A stretch of 64,000 nt of DNA from Streptococcus pseudopneumoniae (GCF_001073085.1 NZ_JVFV01000044.1:1-64000), one strand, 5' to 3'. Positions 30,889 to 41,243 are shown, counted from the stretch's first letter. The notes: generated by a model from the letters alone, not told the origin. Made by a program: numbers and translations.

Positions 30889-32055
30889 ATGCTAGATTAT
30901 ACAAAAGAAGATTTGCTTGAGTTGGGGGCAGAAATCACAACTCGCGAAATTTACCAACAACCAGACGTTTGGAAAGAAGCTTTTGAAGCTTATCAAGCAC
31001 GACGTGATGAAATTGCAGCCTTCTTACAAGGAATTGCTGACAAACATGACTACATCAAAGTTATCCTGACTGGTGCTGGAACTTCTGCTTATGTAGGTGA
31101 TACTCTCGTTCCTTACTTTAAAGAAGTTTATGATGAACGTAAATGGAATTTTAATGCTATCGCGACAACTGATATTGTAGCAAACCCACAAACTTATTTG
31201 AAAAAAGATGTGACAACTGTTTTGGTATCATTCGCGCGTAGCGGGAACTCACCTGAGAGTGTGGCAACAGTTGACCTGGCCAAGGCTTTGGTTGATGAGC
31301 TTTATCAAGTGACAATCACTTGTGCTGCTGAAGGGAAATTGGCTCTCCAAGCGCATGGTGATGACCGCAACCTATTGTTGCTACAACCAGCTGCTTCTAA
31401 CGATGCTGGCTTTGCTATGACTTCAAGCTTCACTTCAATGATGTTGACAGCACTTTTGGTATTTGATCCAACAGAATTTGCTGTTAAAGCTGAACGTTTT
31501 GACGTGCTATCTAGTTTAGCTCGTAAAGTCCTTGATAATGTAGCAGATGTCAAAGAGTTGGTTGACCTAGACTTTAACCGAGTGATTTATCTAGGTGCGG
31601 GCCCATTCTTCGGACTTGCTCACGAAGCTCAGCTTAAAATTTTGGAATTGACTGCTGGTCAAGTCGCGACTATGTATGAAAGTCCAGTTGGCTTCCGTCA
31701 CGGTCCAAAATCTCTTATCAACGAAGATACAGTCGTTTTGGTATTTGGTACGACAACAGACTATACTCGTAAGTATGACTTGGACTTGGTTCGTGAAGTT
31801 GCAGGCGACCAAATTGCTCGACGTGTTGTTCTCTTGAGCGATCAAGCCTTCGGACTTGAAAATGTGAAGGAAGTAGCACTTGGATGCGGTGGGGTTCTGA
31901 ATGATGTTTACCGTGTCTTCCCTTACATCGTTTATGGTCAGTTATTTGCTCTCTTGACTTCACTTAAAGTTGGTAACAGACCAGATACACCATCACCTAC
32001 AGGTACAGTTAACCGCGTCGTTCAAGGTGTTATTATTCACGAGTTTGAAAAATAA
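30889..32055 (+). CDS. agaS: Sugar isomerase/deaminase AgaS
   Basis: This 388-residue protein has two SIS domains. Motifs are [10 protein letters not shown] and [10 protein letters not shown] in the first domain, and [17 protein letters not shown] and [12 protein letters not shown] in the second. AgaS family enzymes convert galactosamine-6-phosphate to tagatose-6-phosphate with release of ammonia. Its place between the PTS and lacD fits that role. The start is preceded by TTAGAGG. Confidence 0.9.
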   Translation: MLDYTKEDLLELGAEITTREIYQQPDVWKEAFEAYQARRDEIAAFLQGIADKHDYIKVILTGAGTSAYVGDTLVPYFKEVYDERKWNFNAIATTDIVANPQTYLKKDVTTVLVSFARSGNSPESVATVDLAKALVDELYQVTITCAAEGKLALQAHGDDRNLLLLQPAASNDAGFAMTSSFTSMMLTALLVFDPTEFAVKAERFDVLSSLARKVLDNVADVKELVDLDFNRVIYLGAGPFFGLAHEAQLKILELTAGQVATMYESPVGFRHGPKSLINEDTVVLVFGTTTDYTRKYDLDLVREVAGDQIARRVVLLSDQAFGLENVKEVALGCGGVLNDVYRVFPYIVYGQLFALLTSLKVGNRPDTPSPTGTVNRVVQGVIIHEFEK

Positions 32056-32065
32056 GGAGTTATTT

Positions 32066-33061
32066 ATGAGTAAATTAACATTAAGCCCAAATAAACTTGC
32101 TTGCATGCAAAAACTCTCTGATGAGAATGGTATCATCTCAGCTCTTGCTTTTGACCAACGTGGTGCTTTGAAACGCCTTATGGCTCAATACCAAACAGAA
32201 GAGCCAACAGTAGCTCAAATGGAAGAACTCAAAGTATTGGTAGCAGATGAATTGACAAAATACGCTTCATCTATGCTTCTTGACCCTGAGTATGGACTTC
32301 CAGCGACTAAAGCTCTTGATGAAAAAGCAGGTCTTCTCCTTGCTTATGAAAAAACAGGATACGACACAACAAGTACAAAACGTTTGCCAGACTGCTTGGA
32401 TGTTTGGTCTGCAAAACGTATCAAAGAACAAGGTGCAGATGCTGTTAAGTTCTTGCTTTACTATGATGTAGACAGCTCTGACGAACTCAACCAACAAAAA
32501 CAAGCCTACATCGAACGTATCGGTTCTGAGTGTGTGGCTGAAGATATTCCATTCTTCCTTGAAATCTTGGCTTACGATGAAAAGATTGCTGACGCAGGTT
32601 CTGCTGAATACGCTAAAGTAAAACCACACAAGGTTATCGGAGCTATGAAAGTCTTCTCAGACCCACGCTTCAACATCGATGTCTTGAAAGTAGAAGTTCC
32701 AGTTAACGTGAAATACGTTGAAGGCTTTGGTGATGGCGAAATCGTTCATACACGTGAAGAAGCAGCTGCTTTCTTCAAAGCGCAAGACGAAGCAACTAAC
32801 CTTCCATACATCTACTTGAGTGCAGGTGTATCCGCTAAGCTCTTCCAAGAAACACTTGTCTTTGCCCATGAATCAGGCGCAAACTTCAATGGTGTTCTTT
32901 GTGGACGTGCAACATGGGCTGGCTCCGTTGAAGCTTACATCAAAGATGGAGAAGCAGCAGCTCGCGAATGGCTTCGTACAACTGGATTTGAAAACATCGA
33001 TGAACTTAACAAGGTTCTTCAAACAACAGCTACTTCATGGACTGAACGTGTAGAAGCATAG
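32066..33061 (+). CDS. lacD: Tagatose-1,6-bisphosphate aldolase LacD
   Basis: This 331-residue class I aldolase splits tagatose-1,6-bisphosphate into DHAP and glyceraldehyde-3-phosphate. Family segments visible are [24 protein letters not shown] and the [12 protein letters not shown] strand; the Schiff-base lysine is probably in VNVKYVEGF. The start at 32066 has AAGGAG and lies ten bases after agaS. With AgaS it gives a short galactosamine/tagatose route; the phosphofructokinase-like LacC step must come from elsewhere. Confidence 0.92.
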   Translation: MSKLTLSPNKLACMQKLSDENGIISALAFDQRGALKRLMAQYQTEEPTVAQMEELKVLVADELTKYASSMLLDPEYGLPATKALDEKAGLLLAYEKTGYDTTSTKRLPDCLDVWSAKRIKEQGADAVKFLLYYDVDSSDELNQQKQAYIERIGSECVAEDIPFFLEILAYDEKIADAGSAEYAKVKPHKVIGAMKVFSDPRFNIDVLKVEVPVNVKYVEGFGDGEIVHTREEAAAFFKAQDEATNLPYIYLSAGVSAKLFQETLVFAHESGANFNGVLCGRATWAGSVEAYIKDGEAAAREWLRTTGFENIDELNKVLQTTATSWTERVEA

Positions 33062-33098
33062 ATCAGAAATAGAAAAAACGACTTTTGTTAATAAAATA

Positions 33099-33180
33099 TC
33101 TATGGTTTTTGACAAAGGTGTCTGTAAATCATACAATAAAACCATAGAGAGTGAATGCGCTTTCTATGGTTTGTTTGCTT
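33099..33180 (+). promoter_or_regulatory. Three-arm terminator/antiterminator-like element before galM
   Basis: Arm A, TCTATGGTTTT (33099-33109), can pair with arm B, AAAACCATAGA (33138-33148). Arm B can instead pair with arm C, TCTATGGTTT (33163-33172), which is followed by GTTTGCTTAATT. A:B and B:C exclude each other, the logic of an attenuator. The downstream U-tract is imperfect, so B:C may be only a weak terminator. Confidence 0.5.
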
Positions 33181-33206
33181 AATTGAATTAGAAAAAGGAG
33201 AGAAGG

Positions 33207-34244
33207 ATGAAAGCATACACAGAACGTGTATTTGGGAAAGTTGACGGCAAGGATGTCCTCGCTTACCGTTTTGAAACGGAGGCAGGATACCAACTGGAAA
33301 TCATGACCTATGGAGCAACAATTTTACGCTATGTAACTCCAGATAAGACTGGCAATTTTGCCAATGTTATCCTAGGTTTTGATGATTTCGAAAGCTATGT
33401 GGGAAATAGCCCTAAACATGGAGCAAGTGTAGGTCCAGTTGCAGGTCGTATTGCAGGAGCGACTTTCGAACTTAATGGTAAGACCTATGATCTTGAAGTC
33501 AACAATGCTAGCAACTGTAACCACAGTGGCTCAACTGGTTGGGATTCTAGCTTGTTTGAGCTAGTCGAAGTGAATGATAGTGGTTTGACTCTTTACACAG
33601 AAAGAGCAGACGGGACAGGAGGTTTCCCTGGAAATCTTAAGATCTGGATTAGCTACAACTTGGAAGAAAGTGGTGCCTACGAAGTTAGTTACAAGGTAAC
33701 GACAGACCAGGATACCTTGGTCAATCCAACCAATCATAGCTACTTTAACTTATCTGGTGATTTCACGCAGACAGTTGACCGCCATGTCTTCCAATTGAAT
33801 ACAGAGGGGATTTATCCAATTGCTCCTGATGGTGTTCCAGCTAAAACCCCAGATGCTAATCGTGATGTGGTCAAACATATCTATAATGGTGCCTTGTTGA
33901 AGGATATCTTTGCAGAAGAAGATGAGCAAATCCAACTCGTATCTGGTTTGGACCATCCATTTGCTCTTCCTGCAGGACATGACAATGCTGGATTCCTCTA
34001 TGACCAAGGTTCAGGTCGCTTCTTGCTCTTCAAGACAGAGGCTCCTTGCTTTGTGGTTTACACAGCAAACTTTGTGGACGAGAGTGTCATCATCGCTGGT
34101 CAGCCAATGATTCAGCACAATGGAATTGCTTTAGAAGCGCAAGCTTTACCAGATGCTATTCATAGTGACCTTAAAGACCAAGTCATCCTCAAAGCATGTG
34201 AAACTTTCACCAGCAAAACACGTTACGAGCTTGTCGTGAAATAA
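33207..34244 (+). CDS. galM: Aldose 1-epimerase GalM
   Basis: This 345-residue mutarotase interconverts alpha- and beta-galactose before the Leloir pathway. Family features are the N-terminal GATILRY, NHSG (substrate His), PTNHSYFNLSGD with the second His, and a Glu near the C-terminus in NGIALEAQALPDA. The Shine-Dalgarno is AAAAAGGAGAG. It ends the carbohydrate locus and matches the free galactose expected from BgaC. Confidence 0.93.
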   Translation: MKAYTERVFGKVDGKDVLAYRFETEAGYQLEIMTYGATILRYVTPDKTGNFANVILGFDDFESYVGNSPKHGASVGPVAGRIAGATFELNGKTYDLEVNNASNCNHSGSTGWDSSLFELVEVNDSGLTLYTERADGTGGFPGNLKIWISYNLEESGAYEVSYKVTTDQDTLVNPTNHSYFNLSGDFTQTVDRHVFQLNTEGIYPIAPDGVPAKTPDANRDVVKHIYNGALLKDIFAEEDEQIQLVSGLDHPFALPAGHDNAGFLYDQGSGRFLLFKTEAPCFVVYTANFVDESVIIAGQPMIQHNGIALEAQALPDAIHSDLKDQVILKACETFTSKTRYELVVK

Positions 34245-34261
34245 TGATTATTCTTTGAGTA

Positions 34262-34317
34262 AACCTAGACTTTAACCGTTAGTTATTTGCTAGCTGTTAT
34301 AGTTTAGGTTGTTTTTT
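34262..34317 (+). terminator. Terminator after galM
   Basis: AACCTAGACT (34262-34271) pairs with AGTTTAGGTT (34301-34310) and is followed by GTTTTTT. The next 250 bases (34318-34574) are AT-rich with a TATAAT-like box near 34474 but no gene. Confidence 0.7.
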
Positions 34318-34574
34318 GATTCTTGAAAAATAAGGAAATAATCTAAAGTTTAGAAGATAATTCTATATATCAAATATTCTAACTAAATAAAGATGATTGA
34401 CTTATTTTGATAGTTAAATGCTGAAATAATATCTAATAGATATATTTATATGATAGCTCTTTTGCTAAAAATAAGGTATAATTAAAATGGAATAAATCTA
34501 GGCTTTTGACTAAAAATACTAGATTTTGATAAAGATTTTTGGTAAAAAACTCTCTTGATTACGAAATGTAATAC

Positions 34575-34924
34575 TTGGAGCTTTTGATAAAAGCACTACC
34601 TGATGTTCATTTTCATATTTTGGCTCATACAACTTTTGCATCGAAGTTGTTGATTTACAACGATATCTTAATGTGATCATCTACCCTAGTTTTAACAGAT
34701 ATAATTTTGAAAATATTCTTAGCAAAATCGATTTTTATTTAGATATCAATCATTTTAATGAACTTATGAATATCACTCAGGAAATTCATAAGTTGGGGAA
34801 AGCGATCTTTGCTTTTGATAATACCAGTAAGGACCCAACAGGAGAAAGCCAGATTTTTTCTTCGCAAACTCCTGAAACGATGGTAGTGGCGATTAAAGCT
34901 TACCTCAATTCGTTAGATGAATGA
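34575..34924 (+). pseudogene. Remnant of a GtfB-like glycosyltransferase C-terminus
   Basis: Frame 1 from 34575 reads LELLIKALPDVHFHILAHT and stops at about 34675. The homologous reading continues in another frame with IIYPSFNRYNFENIL, FYLDINHFNELM and FAFDNTSKDPTGESQIF to 34924. So this is a frameshifted 3' fragment of about 115 codons. The part FYLDINH...IFSSQTPETMVVAIKAYL matches, by eye, the C-terminus of the intact protein at 36511 (IYLDISH...LFPKDGVAEMIDEL). The upstream part of the gene is gone. Confidence 0.75.
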
Positions 34925-35032
34925 GAGAAAATACTAAAAGACAAGTAGAAAATCTAATCATTTGTTTGTTCATTTCTTTTAAGGAGTCCAGGCTTTGATG
35001 CTTGTGATTAGAGTTTAGTTTGGAGTTAAAGA

Positions 35033-36520
35033 ATGCTTTACACTTTCAATCTTATGGTGGGTTTAGAACCCAATGGTGTAGATGTTGCTCAAGCATATCG
35101 TGGGAAGGCTTTTCGCGACTTGGGCCTCCCTGCCAGTTTTGTATTTACACAAGTCCCTCCTCGATATAAATGGGACTACTACCTATCTTTGGGTCATCTT
35201 GAGGAAGAAATCCTGTTAGCACATATGTTGTTGACAGATCAGCGTGATATGAGCTTAGGGATCCGTATAGATGATATGAAACAGCTCTTACATTTGACTG
35301 CTGAATATAAGGAAAATAATCACGAGTTGAGTTTTCAAGAACAAGATGGTGTGACTATCATTCTACATAAAAATAGTCTAAAACCGGATTATGTGGATTA
35401 TGTAGATTATTATGTATTTGGTCGTTTACTTCGTAGAGAACATTATGGTAAGAAAAAGCTATTCACAGAATTTTTTACAGCAGTGGATACTGGATTTGGT
35501 CTAGAAGCTAGAGTTGTTCGCCGACTGTTTCATAATAGAGATGGTTCAGTAGCTTTTGAAGAGATAAAAAAAGAACCAGGTGACAATACTGAAGCAGTTT
35601 ATCGGTGTGGTGCGGAGTGGTTCTATAGTGAATCTGAATTTTTAGAGCGAGCCATATCAGAGTTGCAGTTTAGTAAAGAGGATCATATATTTCTTGATCG
35701 TCTAGAGAATCTCCCCTTCATGTCTCCTCTTTTACGTTTAAAGGGTGAAGCAAGATTATCCTGTGTTGTGCACTCCATTCATTATTGGGGAGATCATATG
35801 AATTCTGAATATTATCAGCTCTTTCAATATGCTGAAGAATTTGATGGTATTTTAGTATCAACGCAAGCACAGAAGGATGAATTAGAAAAACATTTAGAGT
35901 TACTGGGAAAAACTGGTCAAGTTCGCGTTCTTCCAGTAGCTGCTCTAGACCAGTTGCAATTAGCAGATGAACGAAAACCATATTTTGTGATGCTCGCCGC
36001 TCGATTTGTACGTCGAAAACGATTAGACTTAGCAATTAAAGCAATCGTTGCTTTTCATGAAATTTGTCCAGACGTCAACTTAGATATCTATGGTCAAGGG
36101 ATGCTATGGCCGGATATTGAAGCAGAGATTGCCAATCTAGGAGCACAAGATTACATCCATCTTAAGGGGCATCAGACAATTTCAAACCGTTTCAAAGAGT
36201 ATGAACTTTACCTAGCTACCTCGGAATGGGAAACTCTTGGTATAACTTTGTTAGAAGCAATTGGTTCTGGACAAGCTCTTGTTGGTTTAGATGTACCATA
36301 TGGAAATCAGACCTTTATTCGAGAGGGTAAAAATGGTTATTTAGTTCCTTTTGATGCTCGTTCGGATGAGGAAATTGTGGTTGATTTAACAAAAGCTTTA
36401 GAGAAAGCCTTCAAACAAATCGAACAGTTCAGGGAAGGATCTTACCGCTTGGCTGAAGAGTATTTATCAGACCGTATAATAGAACAATGGCATGAATTTT
36501 TGACTAGAGAATGGGAATAA
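35033..36520 (+). CDS. GtfA-like glycosyltransferase
   Basis: This 495-residue GT4-type (GT-B fold) enzyme resembles GtfA of accessory-Sec/serine-rich-repeat adhesin loci, which adds the first GlcNAc to Ser/Thr. The N-terminus MLYTFNLMVGLEPNGVDVAQ and the C-terminal donor-site region (LYLATSEWETLGITLLEAIGSG, with the EX7E glutamates) fit. The partner GtfB-like gene overlaps its end by ten bases. No serine-rich adhesin, SecA2 or SecY2 gene lies in the window, so the protein target is unknown. Confidence 0.8.
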   Translation: MLYTFNLMVGLEPNGVDVAQAYRGKAFRDLGLPASFVFTQVPPRYKWDYYLSLGHLEEEILLAHMLLTDQRDMSLGIRIDDMKQLLHLTAEYKENNHELSFQEQDGVTIILHKNSLKPDYVDYVDYYVFGRLLRREHYGKKKLFTEFFTAVDTGFGLEARVVRRLFHNRDGSVAFEEIKKEPGDNTEAVYRCGAEWFYSESEFLERAISELQFSKEDHIFLDRLENLPFMSPLLRLKGEARLSCVVHSIHYWGDHMNSEYYQLFQYAEEFDGILVSTQAQKDELEKHLELLGKTGQVRVLPVAALDQLQLADERKPYFVMLAARFVRRKRLDLAIKAIVAFHEICPDVNLDIYGQGMLWPDIEAEIANLGAQDYIHLKGHQTISNRFKEYELYLATSEWETLGITLLEAIGSGQALVGLDVPYGNQTFIREGKNGYLVPFDARSDEEIVVDLTKALEKAFKQIEQFREGSYRLAEEYLSDRIIEQWHEFLTREWE

Positions 36521-37764
36521 AAAAAGAAATGATGTATTATTATCTGGCGAGGGAATGGTCTTCAGATGACGATCGCCTAAAAAAAGATTTAGAACTCATG
36601 GGGATGGATCTGAAACCATTAACGATTAACAATATTTTTACTAGTTTTTTTTCTAATCATGAAAATTCAAGTCCCTTACACATGACTCAACTACCCTTAC
36701 CTAGATTTTGGGAGGTTCTTTCTACAGGTGATATCGTAGCCGAAGGAAATAAAAAAGGGAAGATTTACTGCTATCCTCAGTGGCCACAAATGGTGGAGTT
36801 AGTCGAATGGTATGATAACAAAGGTGTTTGTTGTGCAAAAGATCATTATGATTTATCGGGAACTTGTTTTCATAGAGAAATCTGGAGTGGTGGGAAAAAA
36901 GAGATAGACATTTATGGTCAGGAAAATCAAGAGCAACTCTATCTTTTTTCATCTCATAATCGTGCACTTTTTCGAGAAGCAAATGGTCGGGAACAGGGGC
37001 TTTCTTCAATTGGTGAAGCAATAAAACTGATTTTAGATAAACAATTGTCCACAGGTGATTGTTTAGTATTATCAGATATAAGCTTGCTTAGGGATATGCC
37101 CAACCTCTCATCTAATCAGATAATGTTTTATATAAGAGAAGAGTTGTCTGTAGAAGATATTTCATATCTAAAAGAGCGTTGTGGGAAACTACTGACCCAA
37201 GATTTGAAATTTAAGACAGATAATATGAATCTTCCCCTGATTTATCTGCCAACGTTTCTTGGTGCCTTTAGGGAGTTTCGTCCGCATATTTTAATTTTGA
37301 CAAATACGCAAGAACTAGAACAAATTGAAGTCCTTGTATCTGCCCTACCGAATTTTGAATTTCATATTGCTGCTTTAACAGCAATGGGAAGGCGCTTGCT
37401 AGTTCTGGATTGCCTTGCAAATGTTCATCTCTATCCAGGACTATCTAGAGAGATATATGAGAAACTTTTACAAACGTGTAGTATTTATCTGGATATTTCT
37501 CATGCGCAGGAAATACTTGATGGTAGCCGTGCAGCTCTTGAAAATGGCATGATCCTTTATTCTTTTAAGGAAATGAGTCACCATCCAGAGTTTTATGCCA
37601 CTGACCATCTGTTTCCAAAGGATGGTGTAGCAGAGATGATTGATGAATTATCTCAACTTGGGAATCCGGAAAAATATCAATCCGCTTATGATAAACAGAA
37701 GATGAATCCGTGCTTAGCGACAAAGGAAGAGATGAAGTTACTTTTTGAAATGACGGATAAATAA
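36511..37764 (+). CDS. GtfB-like glycosyltransferase-stabilising partner
   Basis: This 417-residue protein, next to and overlapping the GtfA-like gene, resembles GtfB, the substrate-binding/chaperone subunit of the GtfA-GtfB O-GlcNAc transferase. It contains YCYPQWPQMVELVEWYD, IYGQENQEQLYLF and the C-terminal IYLDISHAQEILDGSRAALENG. An ATG at 36529 or 36532, or the one at 36511, could be the start; 36511 is kept for the coupling overlap. The pair would act together in the cytoplasm. Confidence 0.75.
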   Translation: MGIKKEMMYYYLAREWSSDDDRLKKDLELMGMDLKPLTINNIFTSFFSNHENSSPLHMTQLPLPRFWEVLSTGDIVAEGNKKGKIYCYPQWPQMVELVEWYDNKGVCCAKDHYDLSGTCFHREIWSGGKKEIDIYGQENQEQLYLFSSHNRALFREANGREQGLSSIGEAIKLILDKQLSTGDCLVLSDISLLRDMPNLSSNQIMFYIREELSVEDISYLKERCGKLLTQDLKFKTDNMNLPLIYLPTFLGAFREFRPHILILTNTQELEQIEVLVSALPNFEFHIAALTAMGRRLLVLDCLANVHLYPGLSREIYEKLLQTCSIYLDISHAQEILDGSRAALENGMILYSFKEMSHHPEFYATDHLFPKDGVAEMIDELSQLGNPEKYQSAYDKQKMNPCLATKEEMKLLFEMTDK

Positions 37765-37985
37765 AGGAAGTATCGTAAAAGCTTTAGAGTAGATCCTCCT
37801 AGATAAAGATATCAATAACTATATAGCGTTTAGCTTAGTATTTCGCTTGCTGATAATTTGTATTTGAATCATTAACTTAGTATGGGGAAATATAATCAAG
37901 AGTTTGTAGCTAAGAGGATATGATTGTATCGATTCAGCGATATTTGAAGAAACTGGTCTAAAAATTGAATAAAGAAAGAAATAAA

Positions 37986-38862
37986 ATGTAAAAAATAAGT
38001 GTTATCGTCCCTGTTTATATGTCAGAGGCCTATCTTGAAAAATGTTTAGATAGCCTTCTTCAACAAACTTATCAAAATCTTGAAGTTATTTTGATCAATG
38101 ATGGATCAACGGATGGTTCAGCAGCTATTTGTCAACGATATAAAAATCAAGATATGCGTGTTAAAGTATATCATAAGCCGAATGAAGGGGTTACTTCCAG
38201 TCGCAATCGAGCTTTGGAAGCTGTGACAGGTGATTACATTGTCTTTGTGGATAATGATGATTGTCTAGAGTTAGACCATATTCAAAGCCTTTATGATTTA
38301 TTGAAAAAAACGGATGCAGATATTGCAATTGGTAATTTTACTCAATTTATTGAAGATCAGGGAAGTTTTTTTAATCCATGTAGGTGGAGATAACTATTTT
38401 GAACAAGTGTACAGCTCTTTCGATTGGTTCCATCATCAATATGATGGAAAGTATAATATTAGTCAATGTTTTACAGTTCCGTGGGCAAAACTCTATAAAG
38501 CAGAGCTTTTCAAGGATATTGTTTATCCAACGGATCAGAAGGTAGAAGACGATTATACGACCTATAAGGTTTATCTTCAAGCGAATAAGATAGCCTATAT
38601 GAATAAAGCCATTTATATTCATAGAAAACGCTCCACAAGTGTGACGAGAACAGTTAATCTTGCAGATGTTTATCCTTTAAAGAGTATTGAAGAGCGTCTG
38701 ACTATTTTGAATCTGATTGGGGCACCTCAGGAGTTGTTGGATAAGGAAATTCAGGCTTATAAATGGCGACTATCCATTCATGAAGAAGAATTGAAATGTG
38801 GAGATATGGAAGCTTATCAACAGATTTTAGTGAAAAAAGCTATTGAGACCAAGCAGAGGTAA
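37986..38862 (+). pseudogene. Broken family 2 glycosyltransferase
   Basis: The reading starts ATG-TAA at 37986, so codon 2 is a stop. It then continues with the GT2 core ISVIVPVY, INDGSTDGS, NEGVTSSRN and the metal motif FVDNDDCLE. A frameshift in the T7 run at 38366-38372 moves the rest (FLIHVGGDNYFEQVYSSF, WAKLYKAELF, VEDDYTTYKVY) to the next frame up to 38862. Either defect would inactivate it unless it starts at the internal ATG 38019, which would lose the first strand. Related enzymes extend glycans on serine-rich adhesins. Confidence 0.85.
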
Positions 38863-38933
38863 GAGTTATAAGTCTTATAGAATAGTTGATTAAAGAAAAT
38901 AATTGCTACAACTTATCGTAAAATAAAAATAAT

Positions 38934-38974
38934 AAAAAAATTCTCTGAAGTCATAGGATTTCAGAGAATTTTTT
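38934..38974. terminator. Bidirectional terminator for rnjA and the glycosyltransferase island
   Basis: AAATTCTCTGAA pairs with TTCAGAGAATTT around a short loop, with A/T tracts on both sides. It ends rnjA on the minus strand immediately after its stop. Confidence 0.85.
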
Positions 38975-38975
38975 C

Positions 38976-40655
38976 TTATTCTTCATCTGGTGTGAGAATC
39001 ATCGGAATGATGATTGGTTCACGTTCAGTATTTTCGTAAAGGAATGGTCGAATGGCATTTACGATAGCGCCATTGACAGACTGGATGCTGGCATCTTTGT
39101 TTTTCAAAGCGATACGAATAGCATTGAAAAGAATGCGTTGGCTTTGACGGATCAAGTCGCCAGACTCGCGCATGTAGACAAATCCACGGCTGAGAATATC
39201 TGGTCCAGATAGGATCATCTGAGACTTGAAGTCAACGGTTGCGACAGCCAGTACAACACCATCTTCAGATAGATCGCGACGATCTTTAAGCACAGCTGCA
39301 CCGATTTCGCCGATACGATTTCCATCGACGTAGATATCCTGAGCATTGAAATGACCTGCGATACGGGCAGAGTTTGCAGTGAGGGCAAGCACATCACCAT
39401 TACTCATGATAAAGATATTGTCCTTCTCTACGCCAGTATCTACGGCAAGTCCAGCGTGGACTTTCTGCATGCGGTATTCACCGTGAACAGGCATGAAGTA
39501 TTTTGGCTTGATGAGGCGAAGCATGAGTTTTTGCTCTTGCTGGCCACCGTGTCCAGATGTATGGATGTTGTTAATCTTACCATGGATAACTTCAACACCA
39601 GCTTCTGAAATGATGTTAATTAATTTGTTAACGCTGGTGGTGTTTCCTGGAATTGGGCTAGATGAGAAGATAACAGTATCACCAGGTTGGAGTTGCACTT
39701 GACGGTGAGTTCCGTTAGCGATACGAGAGAGGGCCGCCATAGGTTCGCCCTGACTACCTGTACAGAGGATCAGAATCTCACCCGCAGGATAGTCTTTGAT
39801 TTCATTTGGTTCGATAAAGGTTCCCTTAGGAGCCTTTATGTAGCCAAGATCAATTCCATTGACAATGGCCTTTTCCATAGAGCGCCCAAAGACAGCGATT
39901 TTACGACCAGTCTTAACAGCAGCTTCCGTTGCTTGTTGGAGACGGAAGATATTTGAGGCAAAGGATGCAAAGATGATACGTCCCTCGATACCTTGGATAA
40001 TCTTCATGATCGACTGGCCGACAACCTTTTCAGAGTTTGTAAAGGTTGGCACTTCAGCATTGGTCGAGTCAGAGAGCAAACAAAGTACTCCATCTTCACC
40101 TAGAGCTGCCATTCGGTGCAAGTCTGCAGGTTCACCAACTGGTGTAAAGTCAAACTTGAAGTCTCCCGTACAGACGATTTTCCCTTGAGGTGTGTGGATG
40201 ACAATTCCCAATGGCTCTGGAATCGAGTGGGTTGTTCTAAAGAAAGTTGCTTTAAGATTTTTAAAGGTCAACTCCGTGTTGTGGTTGATTTCGTGAAGTG
40301 TAGCATTGCGCAAAAGTCCATGCTCTTCGAGTTTTCCACGGATTAAGGCAAGGGCCAGTGGACCAGCATAGATAGGGATGTTTGCTTGCTTGAGCAAGAA
40401 AGGAATCCCTCCGATATGGTCCTCGTGTCCGTGTGTAATCAAGAGAGCCTTGACGCGGTCGATATTTTCTACAATATAAGAGTAATCAGGGATAACGTAG
40501 TCGATACCAAGCAGGTCATCCTCAGGGAATTTAATCCCTGCATCAACGATGATAATTTCGTCTTGATATTCGATTCCGTATGTATTTTTACCGATTTCTC
40601 CTAGACCACCAATAGCAAAAACGCCAACTTCTTCTGGTTTAAGAGTGTAGGCCAT
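38976..40655 (-). CDS. rnjA: Ribonuclease J1
   Basis: This 559-residue metallo-beta-lactamase/beta-CASP nuclease does 5'-3' exo- and endonucleolytic mRNA turnover. The zinc motif HGHEDHIGG is at residues 75-83, with further ligands in TGDFKFD and HGEYRM. The length equals streptococcal RNase J1. GGAG within the 3' end of rpoY serves as its ribosome site, and only one base separates the two genes, the conserved rpoY-rnjA pairing. Confidence 0.95.
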   Translation of the reverse strand: MAYTLKPEEVGVFAIGGLGEIGKNTYGIEYQDEIIIVDAGIKFPEDDLLGIDYVIPDYSYIVENIDRVKALLITHGHEDHIGGIPFLLKQANIPIYAGPLALALIRGKLEEHGLLRNATLHEINHNTELTFKNLKATFFRTTHSIPEPLGIVIHTPQGKIVCTGDFKFDFTPVGEPADLHRMAALGEDGVLCLLSDSTNAEVPTFTNSEKVVGQSIMKIIQGIEGRIIFASFASNIFRLQQATEAAVKTGRKIAVFGRSMEKAIVNGIDLGYIKAPKGTFIEPNEIKDYPAGEILILCTGSQGEPMAALSRIANGTHRQVQLQPGDTVIFSSSPIPGNTTSVNKLINIISEAGVEVIHGKINNIHTSGHGGQQEQKLMLRLIKPKYFMPVHGEYRMQKVHAGLAVDTGVEKDNIFIMSNGDVLALTANSARIAGHFNAQDIYVDGNRIGEIGAAVLKDRRDLSEDGVVLAVATVDFKSQMILSGPDILSRGFVYMRESGDLIRQSQRILFNAIRIALKNKDASIQSVNGAIVNAIRPFLYENTEREPIIIPMILTPDEE

Positions 40656-40656
40656 A

Positions 40657-40890
40657 TTAGAACTCCGTAATTTCGAATGCGCCAGTTTCTTTTTCGTAGT
40701 CTAGCAATTTGTCAGACAAGAGTTCGATATACTCGATGTTGTACTCTGGACGATTTTCTTCGACAAGTTGGCGAGCAGCGATACGTCCTTCAAGTTCTGA
40801 ACTAGCATCGATGTCTAAGTATAGTGAGCGTGTTGTTTCACGACGTGGGCTACGGTCTTTTGTTTCTTGATAAAAAACTTTGTAAATCAT
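40657..40890 (-). CDS. rpoY: RNA polymerase epsilon subunit RpoY (DUF1447)
   Basis: This 77-residue protein starts [18 protein letters not shown], typical of the small epsilon subunit of Firmicutes RNA polymerase. I chose 40890 over the upstream ATG (40926) because AAAGGAAAC precedes it and the family begins there. A minus-strand extended -10, TGATATAAT (41004-41009), lies upstream. Confidence 0.92.
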   Translation of the reverse strand: MIYKVFYQETKDRSPRRETTRSLYLDIDASSELEGRIAARQLVEENRPEYNIEYIELLSDKLLDYEKETGAFEITEF

Positions 40891-41091
40891 ATGTTTCCTT
40901 TCTGCTTTCAGGTCAGCTATATTCAAAAATGCTCAGTTTGAAGCTGGTTTGATTCCAGTTCATTTTTTGTCTTTATTGACCTTGATTCGTTACAATTATC
41001 TCAATTATATCATAAAAAGGGGAATTAGTAAAAGCAGGAAACATGAAAGTAAGGAGCTTGAAATGGGTTTCATTTTACCTTGTATAAGTAT

Positions 41092-41120
41092 TTGAAGCCA
41101 TCAGATGTAAGTGCTATAAT
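41092..41120 (+). promoter_or_regulatory. SigA promoter of the small-gene pair
   Basis: TTGAAG (41092-41097), a 17-base spacer and the extended -10 TGCTATAAT (ending 41120) drive the two small genes that follow. The divergent rpoY promoter lies about 85 bases away. Confidence 0.7.
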
Positions 41121-41162
41121 AAAGTTAGAAAAGAGGTTTTTCTTGATTAAGGAGGACTAGCT

Positions 41163-41243
41163 ATGCTTGATTTTGTGTTTCACCTATTTGGATGGAAATT
41201 CTACATATTGCTACAACTGCTTGGGCTCCTTTTTGTTAGATGA
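41163..41243 (+). CDS. 26-residue hydrophobic peptide
   Basis: A 26-codon ORF with an excellent AAGGAGG ribosome site, seven bases before the ATG, and a good promoter. The product is one hydrophobic helix (MLDFVFHLFGWKFYILLQLL). It is followed after 46 bases by another small membrane gene. A regulatory leader, a small membrane peptide or the truncated front of a larger gene are possible; I do not recognise it. Confidence 0.5.
   Translation: MLDFVFHLFGWKFYILLQLLGLLFVR

Noticed and set aside
37765-37985. Spacer between the GtfB-like gene and the broken GT2 gene
   Set aside because: Searched for a gene, hairpin or repeat; nothing supportable was seen.
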